A stretch of DNA of 64,000 bases from Hypomyces perniciosus (lineage: Eukaryota > Ascomycota > Sordariomycetes > Hypocreales > Hypocreaceae), in NCBI GenBank assembly GCA_008477525.1, contig SPDT01000005.1, forward strand, positions 434,001 through 498,000, read 5' to 3'. Both the position numbers and the translations under genes were made by a program. A model generated the notes under the pieces. It saw nothing but the letters and a program-made list of their open reading frames with translations. It was not told the DNA's origin and did not search any database. Position 1 is the first letter of the stretch, and each line of letters begins with the position of its first letter. Shown here in pieces: positions 13,193 through 25,623 of the stretch.

Positions 13193-14662
13193 TTTAGGAT
13201 AAAACGCTTTATTATTATAATAATATATAATGAAAATATTATTTATATAGAATATAATAAAGACTTTCTAAGTGTAGTTATAAAAGAAATAAAGTTTTTA
13301 AAGGTTTAAAATTAACCTTTATTACTTTAAAGTTAAAAATAATTTATTAAATTATAGCTTTAGCGACCTTTAAATAGATATTTAATTACTTAAACCCTTA
13401 AAGAGCTTATATATAACTATCTTTTAAGTTTTTATATTTTAAAGTATTAAAAAAAGCATTTTGAATATTATACTGCTTTAATTTAAGGTTAAATCTTACT
13501 GTAAAAGCAATAAATATATAGAAAAGATATATTATTAATATAGCTATATATATATTTTTTATAATAAAATGCTTTTATAAATCCCTATAAACTATAAGTT
13601 AGGCTTTATAGTATTTTAAATTTCTGTTTTAATTAAATTTATAAATAAAACTTAATATACTAGCAGTAGCTTTATTATTGCCTTTAAGTATAGTATTTTT
13701 TTATTAAATCCTTTTTATATATAAAAAGTTAATTTTATTATATATAGTTTATATAAACTTATCTTTAAATAAATATTTTATAAACTCCTTTTAATCTTTT
13801 CATAGTTTTATTAAATCTTTTTAATAAATAATTAGTGTATTAAAAGCTATACTTTCCTAAGAAAACGATTTATAGTTTATTACTATATTAAAAACAGTTA
13901 ATACTACTTTTATACTCTTTAATTTATATACTTTAATATATTATTTAGCTTATAGGTATAAAAAAAAGAAAATTTAAAGATAAATCCTTTTTTATTTGCC
14001 TCAAGCTAATAGTATATTAAACTTTTAATTACAATTATAGACTTTTTATTATTTTATTTAATATAATATATAAAGATATTATATTGTATTTTAACTATAT
14101 TTATAAAGTTTAAAAAAGTATTAAAATAATATAATGTTTTGTATTTAATAAAACGTATATATATAAGTATATAATATATTTATCTTTAAATATAAAAGCT
14201 AGTAATTTTTATTATATGTTTATAAATAATTTTAAAGATTTTAATAAACTTTAAAGAAAAGTCTTAATATTTATCTATGAAATAGTTTATATAAAATAAT
14301 CTATAATATAGATATTAAAGTATAAAACTTACAGTCAATTTACTTAATTCCCTTTTATTTATATATTTTCAATATTTTTAATTAATACTATAAATACTTT
14401 AAAGCTAAAATGCCTAGATTATAAATATTAAAAGTATTTTAAATTAAAGTATAATAGTAAAGGGTTATATATTAATCTTTTTCTTTTTATTATAGTAAAT
14501 ACTTTATTATATATATTTAAAAGTAGGAAAAGAGTTATTAAACTATTTAAAATATAGCATTTATATATAAAAGTATTATAAAAAATAAAGGTTTATATTA
14601 AAGAAATAAAAAGTTATATTAATATTTTATTTTAGCTAGTATAATATTTAAATTAACTCTAT
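13193..14662. repeat. RIP-degraded repeat DNA, unclassified
   Basis: AT-rich sequence with stops in every frame. It presumably resumes at 21767, once the element A copy e and the gypsy insertion are removed. I see no gene or recognisable transposon domain in it. Confidence 0.55.
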
Positions 14663-14869
14663 TTTATTGGGGGTAATTAATATACCTAATATACCTGCAT
14701 TTTTCTTATTAGCTTACTTAAAAAAGGTTAACTACTTATTTAAATAGCTATTAGATTAAAAAAGTATAAGAGTATAAAGATATATAGATAGACCTAGTTT
14801 AATATACACTAACCTTCTTCCCCTTTTAATATATAACCCTACCTATAAAAATATAGTCGCTAAGGCGTA
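14663..14869 (+). repeat. Inverted-repeat element A, copy e, left half
   Basis: The left 207 bp of an element A copy, starting TTTATTGGGGGTAATT. It is interrupted after GCGTA by the gypsy element at 14870-21563. The right half resumes at 21569. Joining the halves (one GCGTA removed as target duplication) restores the order seen in copies c and d. Confidence 0.88.
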
Positions 14870-15041
14870 TATCACGGCACGGAAAGGCAGGTTAGGGCAA
14901 ATATCGTTATTGTGCCATGGAGAACAAGAAAGCCTTAAGGCTCTATGGAAAGCTATGGCTAGGAACGCGTTAGGGCCTGGTTACATAACCAGAGCTTATG
15001 TAACAGGGCGTTAATATCGCGTCACAGTCGGTACTATAACA
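14870..15041 (-). repeat. Left (3') LTR of Ty3/gypsy element, 172 bp
   Basis: Begins TATCACGGCACGG (RIP form of TGTCACGGCACGG) and ends GTACTATAACA. It has the same length (172 bp) as the LTR at 21392-21563. Immediately inside is a pyrimidine tract (ACCCCCCCTCTT), which on the minus strand is a polypurine tract. This marks it as the 3' LTR of a minus-strand element. Confidence 0.9.
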
Positions 15042-18000
15042 GTACCCCCCCTCTTCATTACGCTATTCGGCCGCGAATAGCTATATTGCTCGCATAAATC
15101 GAAATTCCAGGTAATTTATCTTAATACTTCCAATATAAGGGTAAATAGGGCGAATTATATAGTTTTTAATATCAGTAATATATAGTTTAGCCATAGACTT
15201 TAGCGCAGTATAGTCTTCAGTTAGCGCTTTATAGGCATTAGTTTCTTTCTAGCTATTTCCTTTTTTTCCTTTTTTATAATTCCTTTTAATGCTTATTGCA
15301 GTAGGCCTAGCTTTTTTAGGTTTTTTTTATAGAAGTTTTATATTACCCTTTTTTAACTTTGCAGGTCTTTAGCTAATTACTATATAGTAGTATAATATTT
15401 CTATTTAATAAAGTAATAGAATCTATTATTATTATAATAATCTAAAAGCACTTTAAACTTTTATTTCTTTTATACTTTATCTATATTATTTTCCTTTTCT
15501 AATACTTTAAATATTCCTTAACTTAGCTTCATTAATTATCTTTTACTTAAAGTGCAGTAAAGTAGCTGTTTTCAATTATAAAAGGGAGTTATATAAAACT
15601 AGGAAAATCTTTATATTTTCTAGCAGGCTAACAGTATAAGCTTATAAATATACCTTTATTATTATATAAAGTCCTGCCTATTTATTATTTAGCTTTTTTA
15701 TTAATTAATTAATTTTTATATTTTATATATTAATAAAGACTTTTTACTTAATAGTATAAATTAATAAGGCCTCCCTTTATATATTTGCGTTTTCTTTATA
15801 TCTTTTTCTTAAAGCTTTAGTAAAGGCTTTTCGCTATATAATAATATATTTAAATCGATTAATAATAGTATTAATATAAAAGAACTCTCTTTTCTTTACT
15901 GTAAAAAGGTTTAGCGGGTAAAGCTATAAAGGCTTTATCCTTAAATAAAGGTTAAAACTATAGTTAATAAAAAACAGTAATATATTAATAGTTTTAAATA
16001 TTATATTATTTACAGTAAACTTAACTAATAAAAGCTAATAAACTTCATTATTTTAATAAAAGTTAATAAAAGTTTATAAGTATTATTTTATATTTATATT
16101 AATTCTTTTAATTTAACTATTAATGTTAAAGTAAAAGGCTAATAATTGTTTTAATATAACTCTTAATCGCTTTAAAAGTTATTTTTAGAATTCTAATATA
16201 AACTATATACTGCAGTTTAATATAATATTGTTAAATATACTATAAAGGTAGTAAATCCTGTTAATAAATATATTACCTAGCCTTTTTATTAATAGTAAAG
16301 TAATAAATATAAAATAATATATTTTTATAAAGCAGTAAACTATTACTAGTAAATATTTATAGGTAATATTATAGTAGTAGGATTTAGGTAGTAGTATAAT
16401 ATAGTTAATAGAGATATTTAACTATATACAGAATAAGATTAATAATAATTAAAGGAAGCTTTATAGTAAAGATTATAAGGCTTTTATTTTAATATATAGT
16501 TTATAGGCTTATATAAATACTTTAATGTCTTTTAAAATCTATAGCTACTAGTATATCTAGCTAATAAGGTTTAAAGTTTTAAATTTACTTAAGTGTTTAG
16601 CTGGGCCGTTTAAGTGGTTTTTAAATAGGATTTGTATATAAAGTTTATTATTAAAGGGAATAAAAAGCCGCTTTTAATAATAAATTCTGCTATTTATTAC
16701 TTAGCAATTATTTATTATAATCTAAAGTTCTCTGTAGAGTTATTTTAGCTATTAGCAAATATTAAAGTCTTAAAGCGCAGTTACTATTTCTCTCGCTATA
16801 GTATTTTATTTATATACTGCAGCAATTAAATTATTAATTAATCTATTTTTTACAAGTATTATTATAGCTATAAAGGCAGCCTTTATAGATAATTCTATAT
16901 TTAATAAAACTTCCTTTTAAAATATTACCTAAACTTTAAACCTAAACAAACTTTATAAAAGGATAGTATATTATCTGTTTTTAATTTAGTTATTAAAAGG
17001 GTTTAATTTTATAAACTTATTTTCTGCTTTTTTATTTAAAGCATTAAACTTTATAGCCTTAAAACTAGGTTAGTAAATAATATAAAAGTTAAAGTTAAAG
17101 AGGAATTTAAACTATTAAACTTACTATTAATTTAAAGCTTTAATTAAAGTAAAATATTTAAGGTTTTTATAGTCTATAATAATATTGAACCTTTATAAGC
17201 TTTATAATTTTAAGTATTATTCCTTTATTACTTTAATAATAGCTAAAAGTTTTTTATTATAGATTTTATAATTATATTTTTAAGTATTATATTTTATAAA
17301 AAAGAATATAATAAAGTATAAAATACCTTTTTTATTATATTATAATAAAAGACTATTTAATGCCTAGTTAAAGGCATTAATCTTAAAGATTATTTATTTA
17401 TTATAGTTGAAGAGGGCTAAAACTAAGGCTAATTTAAAAGTATATTTAATTAAATTAAAGGCTTCCTGCTATTTTTTTCTTTAAATATATAGCTAATTTT
17501 TCTTTAAAAGTTTATTTAATAGTATAGTTATTTTAAAGTATTTTTTAAATAAAATAGTAATAGAAATTTATAAAGCTAAGGAATTTTTATAAGTCTTTTA
17601 CTCCTTTAAGTAATTGCTATTTTAGTATAGCTTTAACTTGTTTAAGATTTATTTTTAGTCCCTTTAAAGTAATAATTAAATTAAAGTATTTTATTTTTAT
17701 TACTTTAAACTTATATTTAATAATATTAATTTAAAGGCTAGTGTTTTAAAAGCAGGCTATTACTTTATATATATATTTTTAATATTCCTTTTAATTTAAT
17801 AAATATATAAAGATATTATTAAAGTATACTGTATAAATATAGTTAAAAAGGTTATAGAAAGTATAGTTAATATAATATTAAAATATAGTAAATGTATTAT
17901 AAAAGCTAAAAGGTATAATTAATATCTTAAAAAGGCTAAACTTTATAATAAATACTCTTTTTTATATATCCCCTTTAATAATATAAAGGTTATTAAATGC

Positions 18001-21000
18001 AGCGATAATATTAAGTTTTATATATACTTTTATATAGTTTAAAGTATTAAAGGTTTCTTAAATTAATAGTAATAAGTATTAATTTTTAATAATAATATTA
18101 TTTAACCTTTAATAGTTTTAGTAGATATAAATACTGCCTTTTAGTTTTATAGTTAAAAAGAGGGGAGTAATATATTATATTTGCAATTTATAAATAAATC
18201 CCTTCACTAAATTATTATCTAACTATTTTTTTATTACCTATAGTTTATGAAATAAAAATAGCCTATTCTTTTAATATAAAAGACTTTTTTTTAGCAGTAT
18301 TTTAATTTTATAGTCCTAAATCTATTATAAAAGAAGCTTATTTACTATTTTTAGTAGGAAAGTATTATATAGGTTATATAGCCAGGATAGTAGTTTTTTT
18401 AAAATATCTAGCTTATTAAATTTAGGTTTTTTTATTATAAATTTCTCTATATTAGCAGCTATAATCTTTTTTAATGATATTAAAGAGGAATATTTATTAA
18501 TAAAGTTATATATTTCTTTTAATAATATTATTTTTACTTTAATATAATTTCTTTATCCTATAAATATTTATTAGAAAAACTTATTTAAAAGTTTAAATAA
18601 AGTAATATGTGCTGGTTTTTTAGTTTTAATAGTTTAATTAATTTCTTTTTAAATTACTTTTATTGCGCAGATATATAATTAATAATAAAGAATAATAAAG
18701 TTTATAGCTGCTATTATTTATATATCTGCTATATTTAAATATACTTTTTAATTTTAAAGTTTAATTTAATTTTATAAAAGTAATATACTAAAAAGTAATA
18801 GTAATAGCTTTAATAAAGGTTTTCCTTTTTATTATTAACTGTAGATTATAAAAGCAGGCAGTAGTTTTATATATATTTAATTTAAGATTATTTATGCCTA
18901 TATTTCTTTATTATTAATTCTACTATATTTATAGGTTATATAATAATTTTAGTTTAATATTAAAGTTTATAGAATATATAGTTTAAAAGCTCCCTCTTTA
19001 ATTAAATTATAATTTTTTTTTTAAAATATTCTTAATTAATAGTTATTAGTATAATATAGTTCTTTATTTAATTAAATTAAGCTTTATTTTATTTAAAGTA
19101 TTTTCAATTATTAGTTACTAGTAATATATATTCTTTATATTAGCTTTAATAAAGTTTTTTTTATTTTAACTACTATTAAGATTTATATAAAATTAACTAT
19201 ATTTTCTAAAAAAAAATAATTATAATAGTAATAAAATTTAAAAGTAATAATTAACTTGTTTTAATTAATATTAAAGTTATATCTTTTTAGCTATAAAAGG
19301 CTAAAGATTATAAATATATTATTAAAGATATTTATAATAAAAAAAAGGTAAAGTTTTTTATAGGAGTTAATTATAGTTTATATAATAAAAATTTTTAAAA
19401 TTTTATTAATTATACTTTTATTGGCAAATAAAAAGTTTTTAGTAAATAGCAGTTATTAAATAGTAATATTAAATTATTTAATAAAAGCGCAGCTAATAAA
19501 AGCTTAAAGTATATAGCTATTATTTATTAAAGCTTTTATATTAATATAGATATTATATATAAAAAGTAGTATAGTTTATATTAAAATGGATTTACTATTT
19601 ATTAATTTAAGTTTAAAAGGTTTTTAATTAAAAAAATAATAGTAAATTTATTTTAAGATAATAGTTTTATTTATAGTTAACCTTTATTTATAACTTTTAG
19701 TAAAGGTTAATATTTTCTTTAATTTATAAATTAAGTTTAAGTTTTTAATAAATAAAGCTAGTTAAATTAAAATAGATTGAAAGTTAATAAAATAGCGCTA
19801 TTATTATTATCTTTATTAATATTTAAAAAAGGTATATTATTTAAGGCCTAGATTTATAAGTTAATTAGGCATTATAGGTAATATTAGTGTATTATTAAGG
19901 TTTAATTATTATACTTTATTAGGCTATGTTATTATTAACTTTAAAATACTATTAAGTTAAAGTATAGCTAATATAGTTAAATTTAGTAATTTTAGTTTTA
20001 TATTTAATATAAATTTCTTTAATATATATTAAACTGCTTTTTTTTTATATTTATTAAAGCTATAGTTTACTTTTTTATAATAAAAGTAAATTCCTTTACT
20101 AATATATTCTTTATAAAAGATTTAAAGGTAAAGTAATAGGGTATATATAATATTTAACTGTATTAAATCACTAGTTAATATTAAAGTAATAGTTTAATTA
20201 TTTTATTAGTATTAATAATATTACTATTAATATTAATACTACTATTATTAATAGCTTTATTAATATCAATTTATTTAAATAATATAAAAGGCATTATAGT
20301 AAGCGCCCTTTTAAAGTTTATTATAAATAGTCTCGTAAAATTAATACTATTTAATAAAGTTAAACTTATTTAGCTTAATTACTTAAATCTTTATAATATT
20401 AATAAACCTTTTAAAGACTTTTATCTTTAAAGCCTTTATTATTTATTTAATAGTTTTACTATATTTACTGCTTAATATAAATAACTTTACTATAAAGTTT
20501 TAAAAAGGCTTATTTAATATATATAAATTATTAAAGGACTATAATATTTTTTAGGATAGGTTAATTATTTTATATTATTTATTAAAATTAATAAAAAGTA
20601 TTATATTAATCTTTTAATATTATTAAGTAAGGTTATTAAAATTTTGAAGAATAATATTAAAGTTTTTTTATTATAGTTAATATATATCTCCCTTTAATAG
20701 ACTTATAATATATAAAATCTTTTTAAATTTAATTAAAAAAATTAATTAATTATTTATAAAAGTAATATTAATTTAAAAATATTAATTAATATATTTTTAC
20801 TAGTATTTAATAATATCTTTTTATTTACTATTAAATTACTTAAAGTTTTTAAGTTAATAGCAGTTAAATAGGTTATTATTTTTAAGGTTTAATAGTAAAG
20901 CTATATTTAAAGCTTTAATTTAAGCTTTAATTTATACTTTAAGGTTTTAGTTTTTAACTGCCTGCTTTAAAATTTCCTATTTAAAGGTTCATTTTTATTT

Positions 21001-21391
21001 TTTTTATTAAACTAAGCCTTTTTTTATTATTTAATTAAAGAGATAGAATTAATCATAAAAGTTATTATTTTTAATAATTATATTTATTAAATATATATAG
21101 TTACTATTAATGCTAAACTTTTATAAAGTTTTAAAAGAAAAAGGGAAAAGTATTAACTTTATAGCTAAAACTATAGTTTATTAAGCTAGGTTAAACTGCA
21201 GGGCAAAGTTTAAGGCATTTATATTTATCTTATTTATAATTAGTTTCCTATAGATATAGGGTTTAAAGGATAAAGGCTAAACTATAAAGGTATTATTATA
21301 GGTTTAAGAATAAAGGGGGATTTAAGGGAATTTATACTTAATTAAGTATATACCTCGCGATAGCGCAGCTAAGTTAAAGGATAGTATAAAC

Positions 21392-21563
21392 TATTATAGT
21401 ATAAAAAGGCAGGTTAAGGCAAATATTGTTATTGTACTATAGAGAGCAAGAAAGCTTTAAGGCTTTATAGAAAGCTATAGCTAGGAATGCGTTAGGGCCT
21501 GGTCATATAACCGGAGCTTACGTGACAGGGCGTTAATATCGCATTACGGTCAGTGCCGTAACA
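21392..21563 (-). repeat. Right (5') LTR of Ty3/gypsy element, 172 bp
   Basis: Begins TATTATAGTATAAAAAGGCAGG and ends CAGTGCCGTAACA, followed by the TSD GCGTA. Compared with the left LTR it is more mutated in its first half and less in its second half, so the two LTRs were hit by RIP at different sites. Confidence 0.9.
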
Positions 21564-21568
21564 GCGTA

Positions 21569-21766
21569 TAAAGGTAACTGTTAGTTACTTTTAGCTGCTG
21601 GCATTATAATTAAATAATCCGCAGTATCTTTTAGTCCTTATATTACTTAATCGCCGCTTTATGGTTCTGTTAGGAGCGCGGTTCCTGCGCTTAATACTAG
21701 TTGTTATATATAGGTGTATGTATGTATTGTATATATATTTTAGAGTGCCAATTCCCCCTTAATAAA
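21569..21766 (+). repeat. Inverted-repeat element A, copy e, right half
   Basis: Continues the copy begun at 14663: TAAAGGTAACTG.. through GTGCCAATTCCCCCTTAATAAA. It is separated from the left half by the 6.7 kb gypsy insertion. Confidence 0.88.
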
Positions 21767-22898
21767 ATATTAATATAAAGTATACTATTATGTCCTATTA
21801 GCTAAACTTTAACTTTATAAAGTTTGAAAGCTAATATAATATTAATATAAAATCCTTTTATAATAGTAATATTAATAAATTTAATAAAGTATATAATTCC
21901 TTTAAATAGGTTATAAAAATATTTTTAATTAAATAATAGCTTTTCTTTAAAATTAAGTATTTAATTATACCTACTTTAATATACTTATTTTCTATATTTA
22001 AAATCAAAGAGCTAAAGATAAAGTAATTTCTGTTATTTATAAAGTAAATAGTATTTTAAATATTAAAGAAAATACTTTATAAAAGTTTATAAAGTATATC
22101 CTTTATATTTATATATATTAATATATTTATTAAATATATAATAAGGTTTGTTTTTATTAAATAAGTTCAAAAAATTAAAGCTACTTAAAAGTATAAATTA
22201 ATGCCTCTTTTATTTAAAGTAAATAAATTTATACCTTTTTATATAAACTTTTCGCGTAAAGTAGTGTATTTATTTATTTAAAGGCATATCTAAATTCTAT
22301 TAATTTATTTAAAAGAAAAATTATATTTTCCTTTTTTCTTAAACTTTTTAGTAAATACAGTTTATACTTTACTGCAGTCTATTAATTCTTAAATATACTT
22401 TTTTAAACTATATAGATATTCTTTCTTAATTAATAGCTTAAAGTATAAATTATTATTTAGTGTTATATTATTAAAGTAGTTGCTAAATATTATATATAGG
22501 CTTAAATATTAATTACTATATTGTTTATATTATTTAAAAAAAGGCAGTTAAATTAATAAAAGGTCAAAATCTTTTTTAATTTACTACTTTTAATTAATAT
22601 ATCTACATAGTATAAATAATATAATATGAAGCTTAAAGTATAATAAACTTTAATAGCTTTTAGAAATATTATTAAAAGATATTTTTATAGTTTTAAAAAG
22701 CTTATATTAAATAATATATATATAAACGCGCAATTAATTTATATATTATACTTCCAGCTTTGTACCTTTATAGATAATTTTAGATAGGATTTATTAATAA
22801 ATAATATATACTTCCCTTTTAATTAATTCTTTATAAAAAAAGGCAGTTTTTAAACTTTTTAATAATTTAATAAATAAAGAATTAAATTATATATTATC

Positions 22899-22931
<33 letters not shown>

Positions 22932-23560
22932 TACTTTTATAGCAGTAAGCTATAGATTTTTAGCTTTAAAGTTAGTTAACGCCAAATTATAAAGGTTAAA
23001 GTTAATAGTTTTTTAAATCTACTTCTAGATTATAATTTTAACCTTCCTCTTCTCTGCATTTATATTAATAGCGTTTTAATACTTTTAAAGTAAACTATTA
23101 TAGCAGGTAATAATTTTATTAATTTTAACTGCTTTTTTAAATTCTTTAACTTTTTTTTCTTTACTTAAGTAAAGGTAAGCAGTAAAGGAATAAGGAAATA
23201 GTTATTTAACTTTTTAAAGAGATTAAAATTAATCTTTTTTTATACTTTAATAGTAGTTATATAGTTTATAAAAATAGTTATTTATGTAATTTACTGCTTT
23301 AGTAATTCCAGCTTTATAAAAAGTAAATCTTTTATATTATTTATTATAGAAAATACATTCTATAGTATAAAAGTAAAAATAAAAAGTATAAAGGAAAAGA
23401 ATAATATTAAATAGAAATTTCTAGTAATTTAATTAACATTATTATTTAAATTTATAACTATAATAGAGCGCAGTATAGCTATATAAAGTATAGAGAGATA
23501 GGAAATAAAGCTTAATTCTATAAAAGAGAATATACTATAGTGGCCTCGCTATATATATAG
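21767..23560. repeat. RIP-degraded repeat DNA, unclassified, with a (TTA)n microsatellite
   Basis: AT-rich sequence without usable frames. It contains a pure ATT/TTA trinucleotide run of about 11 units at 22900-22932. The AT-rich state ends abruptly near 23560. Confidence 0.6.
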
Positions 23561-23580
23561 CTAATATAAAGAAGAAGCGG

Positions 23581-23700
23581 TATGCAGGCGCTTACAGCGC
23601 CTGCATAGTCTGACATATCGCTTACGCGATGTATATATCAGCTCATATCTGCTTTGTAAGCAGACAAGAGCTCCCTAGCGCTGACAGGCGGTAGGGCCTG
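23581..23700. other. Cluster of four consecutive hairpins
   Basis: Hairpin 1 is a perfect 12-bp stem with a TAC loop (23581-23607, TATGCAGGCGCT / AGCGCCTGCATA). Hairpin 2 has ATCGC-TTAC-GCGAT in its core and an outer CTGA/TCAG pairing (about 23610-23641). Hairpin 3 is TCTGCTT-TGT-AAGCAGA with an outer AGCTC/GAGCT pairing (about 23640-23672). Hairpin 4 pairs CCCTAGCGC with a GCGGTAGGG stretch (23673-23696) with one mismatch. They sit exactly between the RIP block and the gene island, downstream of the AMP-ligase gene. Possible readings are a transposon terminus, a structured RNA end or a transcription terminator. I do not recognise the family. Confidence 0.7.
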
Positions 23701-23733
23701 CTCAACCCAACACAAAGTAAACGTATTGCATTT

Positions 23734-25623
23734 TTAGTTTACATCGTGAACATACTGAAACCCTGGCGCCGGGTTGTCAACCGATCGCCAACTCTCGTTC
23801 TCAAAAAATTTTTTCCACACGAATCGCTTGACAATCTTTCCCGATTGAGTTTTCGGCACTACGTCTCCATCTTCCATGATTCGAATAGCAGTGGGCAACA
23901 TGTAGCTCGGTAATACTTTCGAGAGATCGGCGCGTATTCTGTTCAAGATGTTCTGCTGCGTCTGTGGGTTATTTTCTCTTAGGCGAATTACAGCCGCACA
24001 TATCTCTGTGGCGTCTGGGTCCGGCGCAGCGAACACACATGCCTCTGAGATGTAGGGAAGATCCTGAAGATTGGATTCCACGCGCATCACCGGTATTCGA
24101 AAAGAGTAAAATCGTATTTCTAGCCAAAACTTAGCGACGTCTTGACAGCAGTGTTGCGCGTGCTCGACACTTACGATCAGTCATTCGGCCAACGATAAAG
24201 TATTCGCCATCGCGGAACTCAACGAGGTCTCCAGTCTTGTAATAGCCTTCCTCGTCAAAAGCTTCCCGTGTTGCCTGTTCATCACCAATGTAGCTGCCCA
24301 GAGTCCGTCCAGTCAGTCTATGCACATGGAGAAGACAAAAAGGGATATCTCACATACCGAATCATCATAAAGGGACTCTTCACTCGGAGCTCGCCGTGGT
24401 CTCCTTCTGTCAACTTGACGATTGTGTTAAAGACAGGAGAGCCAATCGAACCCTTTGCAAATTTCGTGTGAGCTTCCTCGACTATCCCGGTTCGCAAAAT
24501 CTAGCACGTACCAAACCCTTCAGGTGCGATATTCCTACGGTTATAGCGCCACCAAACTCCGTTCCGGCATAAATGCTTTGGAATGGCAGGCCTGTGAGAT
24601 CAGACCAAAATTTGGTGGTTTCTTGGGCAGCCATGCCCGAGGAGCAGCGGAAGTGCGTCAGGTGCTGAAACCAAGCGGAGCATTCCTTGCGCCTCTCATC
24701 AGATAATCTTCCGTTCTCATCGGTCAGCAAGTCTTTCATGGCCTTGAGCATCCAAGGAGAGAATGTCGCCCAAGTAATTCGATGTCTCTTAAAGGCATCC
24801 AAGAGCTCCTGAGCGGTAGTGTCCGCCCTGAGGGAATAAAGTTTCTTGCCGGTTACCATGGGTGCAATGAGATTGGTTGCACCACCAACCCAGAAACACG
24901 GACGGTAGCTAATGGTCGTGCTATCAGGTGCAGCAAGATATGTTGGGATGAGGCTTCGCCTTGGAATGACCACTCCTTTGTGGCGCCCTGTAGTCCCCGA
25001 TGTCAAGATGGCCCATCCGGGACCGCTTAGATCACAAACAACATCATCATCAATACAGATATCGATGGCTTTGACTGGCGCTGCTTGACATGAAATTGAC
25101 AATGCTGAGATCTCTTGGCCCTCATGCTTGAGTTGATATGCGACTTTTTCCTGTACCACTTGCATGCACTCTCTGCCTGCGAGGAAGCATGTCACATTTG
25201 TGTGACGAAGAAAGTATGCCGTCTCATCAGGGTCAAGGTCAGGGCCTAGTCATATGCCCAACGTTAGAGTGCAGTGCAACATAGATAGTATATATGAAGA
25301 TACGTACTTAGGGGCATACAGGCGCCACCAATCGAGCGGATAGCAAAAAAAGCGACAATGAACTCATACCCGCTCTTCGATATAACTGCAATAAAGGGGT
25401 TGTCTTGGTTTAAGCATCCATCCGCGTTAATCTTTGTCGCTGGCAGTTGCGTGCGGATATCATGGCGCATCTGGAGAACATCGCCCAACAGTTCAGGGTA
25501 AGTCTTATCGAAGCCGTGAACATCATGAACGATTATGTCCGAGTCTGCAGCCTGTTGAGCCGCAAGAAGCAGCCTGACTAGGGCAAGATCGTTTGGGAAT
25601 TTGTGTGTTGCCGTGACTGCCAT
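23734..25623 (-). CDS. AMP-binding acyl-CoA synthetase-like enzyme (549 aa, 5 exons)
   Basis: Members of this superfamily (acyl/aryl-CoA synthetases, ANL enzymes) activate a carboxylic acid with ATP to an acyl-adenylate and then load it on CoA. My splice model is 25623-25308, 25245-24512, 24452-24358, 24293-24175 and 24119-23734. The introns are 62, 59, 64 and 55 bp, and the total of 1650 nt is exactly 550 codons. Motifs: phosphate loop TSGTTGRHKG at about residues 187-196, YAGTEFGG, YYKTGDL (Asp about 404) and the C-terminal lysine motif PKTQSGKIVKR (Lys about 516). For intron 3 I prefer the acceptor at 24294, because it gives a 64 bp intron with a CTGAC branch site and a RYIGDEQAT junction. 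A nearer acceptor would give only 40 bp. There is no C-terminal peroxisomal SKL-type tripeptide. The sequence flavour resembles malonyl-CoA-synthetase/ACSF3-like fungal proteins, but the substrate is unknown. It is divergent from the FMO gene. Confidence 0.92.

Larger units (their letters stand above)
14870..21563 (-). mobile_element. Ty3/gypsy LTR retrotransposon, RIP-inactivated (6.7 kb)
   Basis: A complete element of 6694 bp with 172 bp LTRs at both ends, inverted LTR termini (TGTCACGGCAC / GTGCCGTAACA in the best copy) and a 5-bp target duplication GCGTA at 14865-14869 and 21564-21568. The polypurine tract beside the left LTR gives minus orientation. On the minus strand near 17820-17860 a degraded reverse transcriptase core reads YTVYFNNIFIY, consistent with a (Y/F)xDD catalytic box after G-to-A change of both Asp codons. 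Every frame is full of stops. It inserted into an element A copy, so it is younger than that copy. Confidence 0.9.

Noticed and set aside
22900..22932. Possible CRISPR-like or centromeric array in the AT-rich block
   Set aside because: It is a plain TTA trinucleotide microsatellite. No spaced repeats of CRISPR type were seen anywhere.
24318..24357. Alternative 40 bp intron in the AMP-ligase gene
   Set aside because: Too short and lacking a branch site. The 64 bp alternative has CTGAC and CAG and yields a family-like junction.
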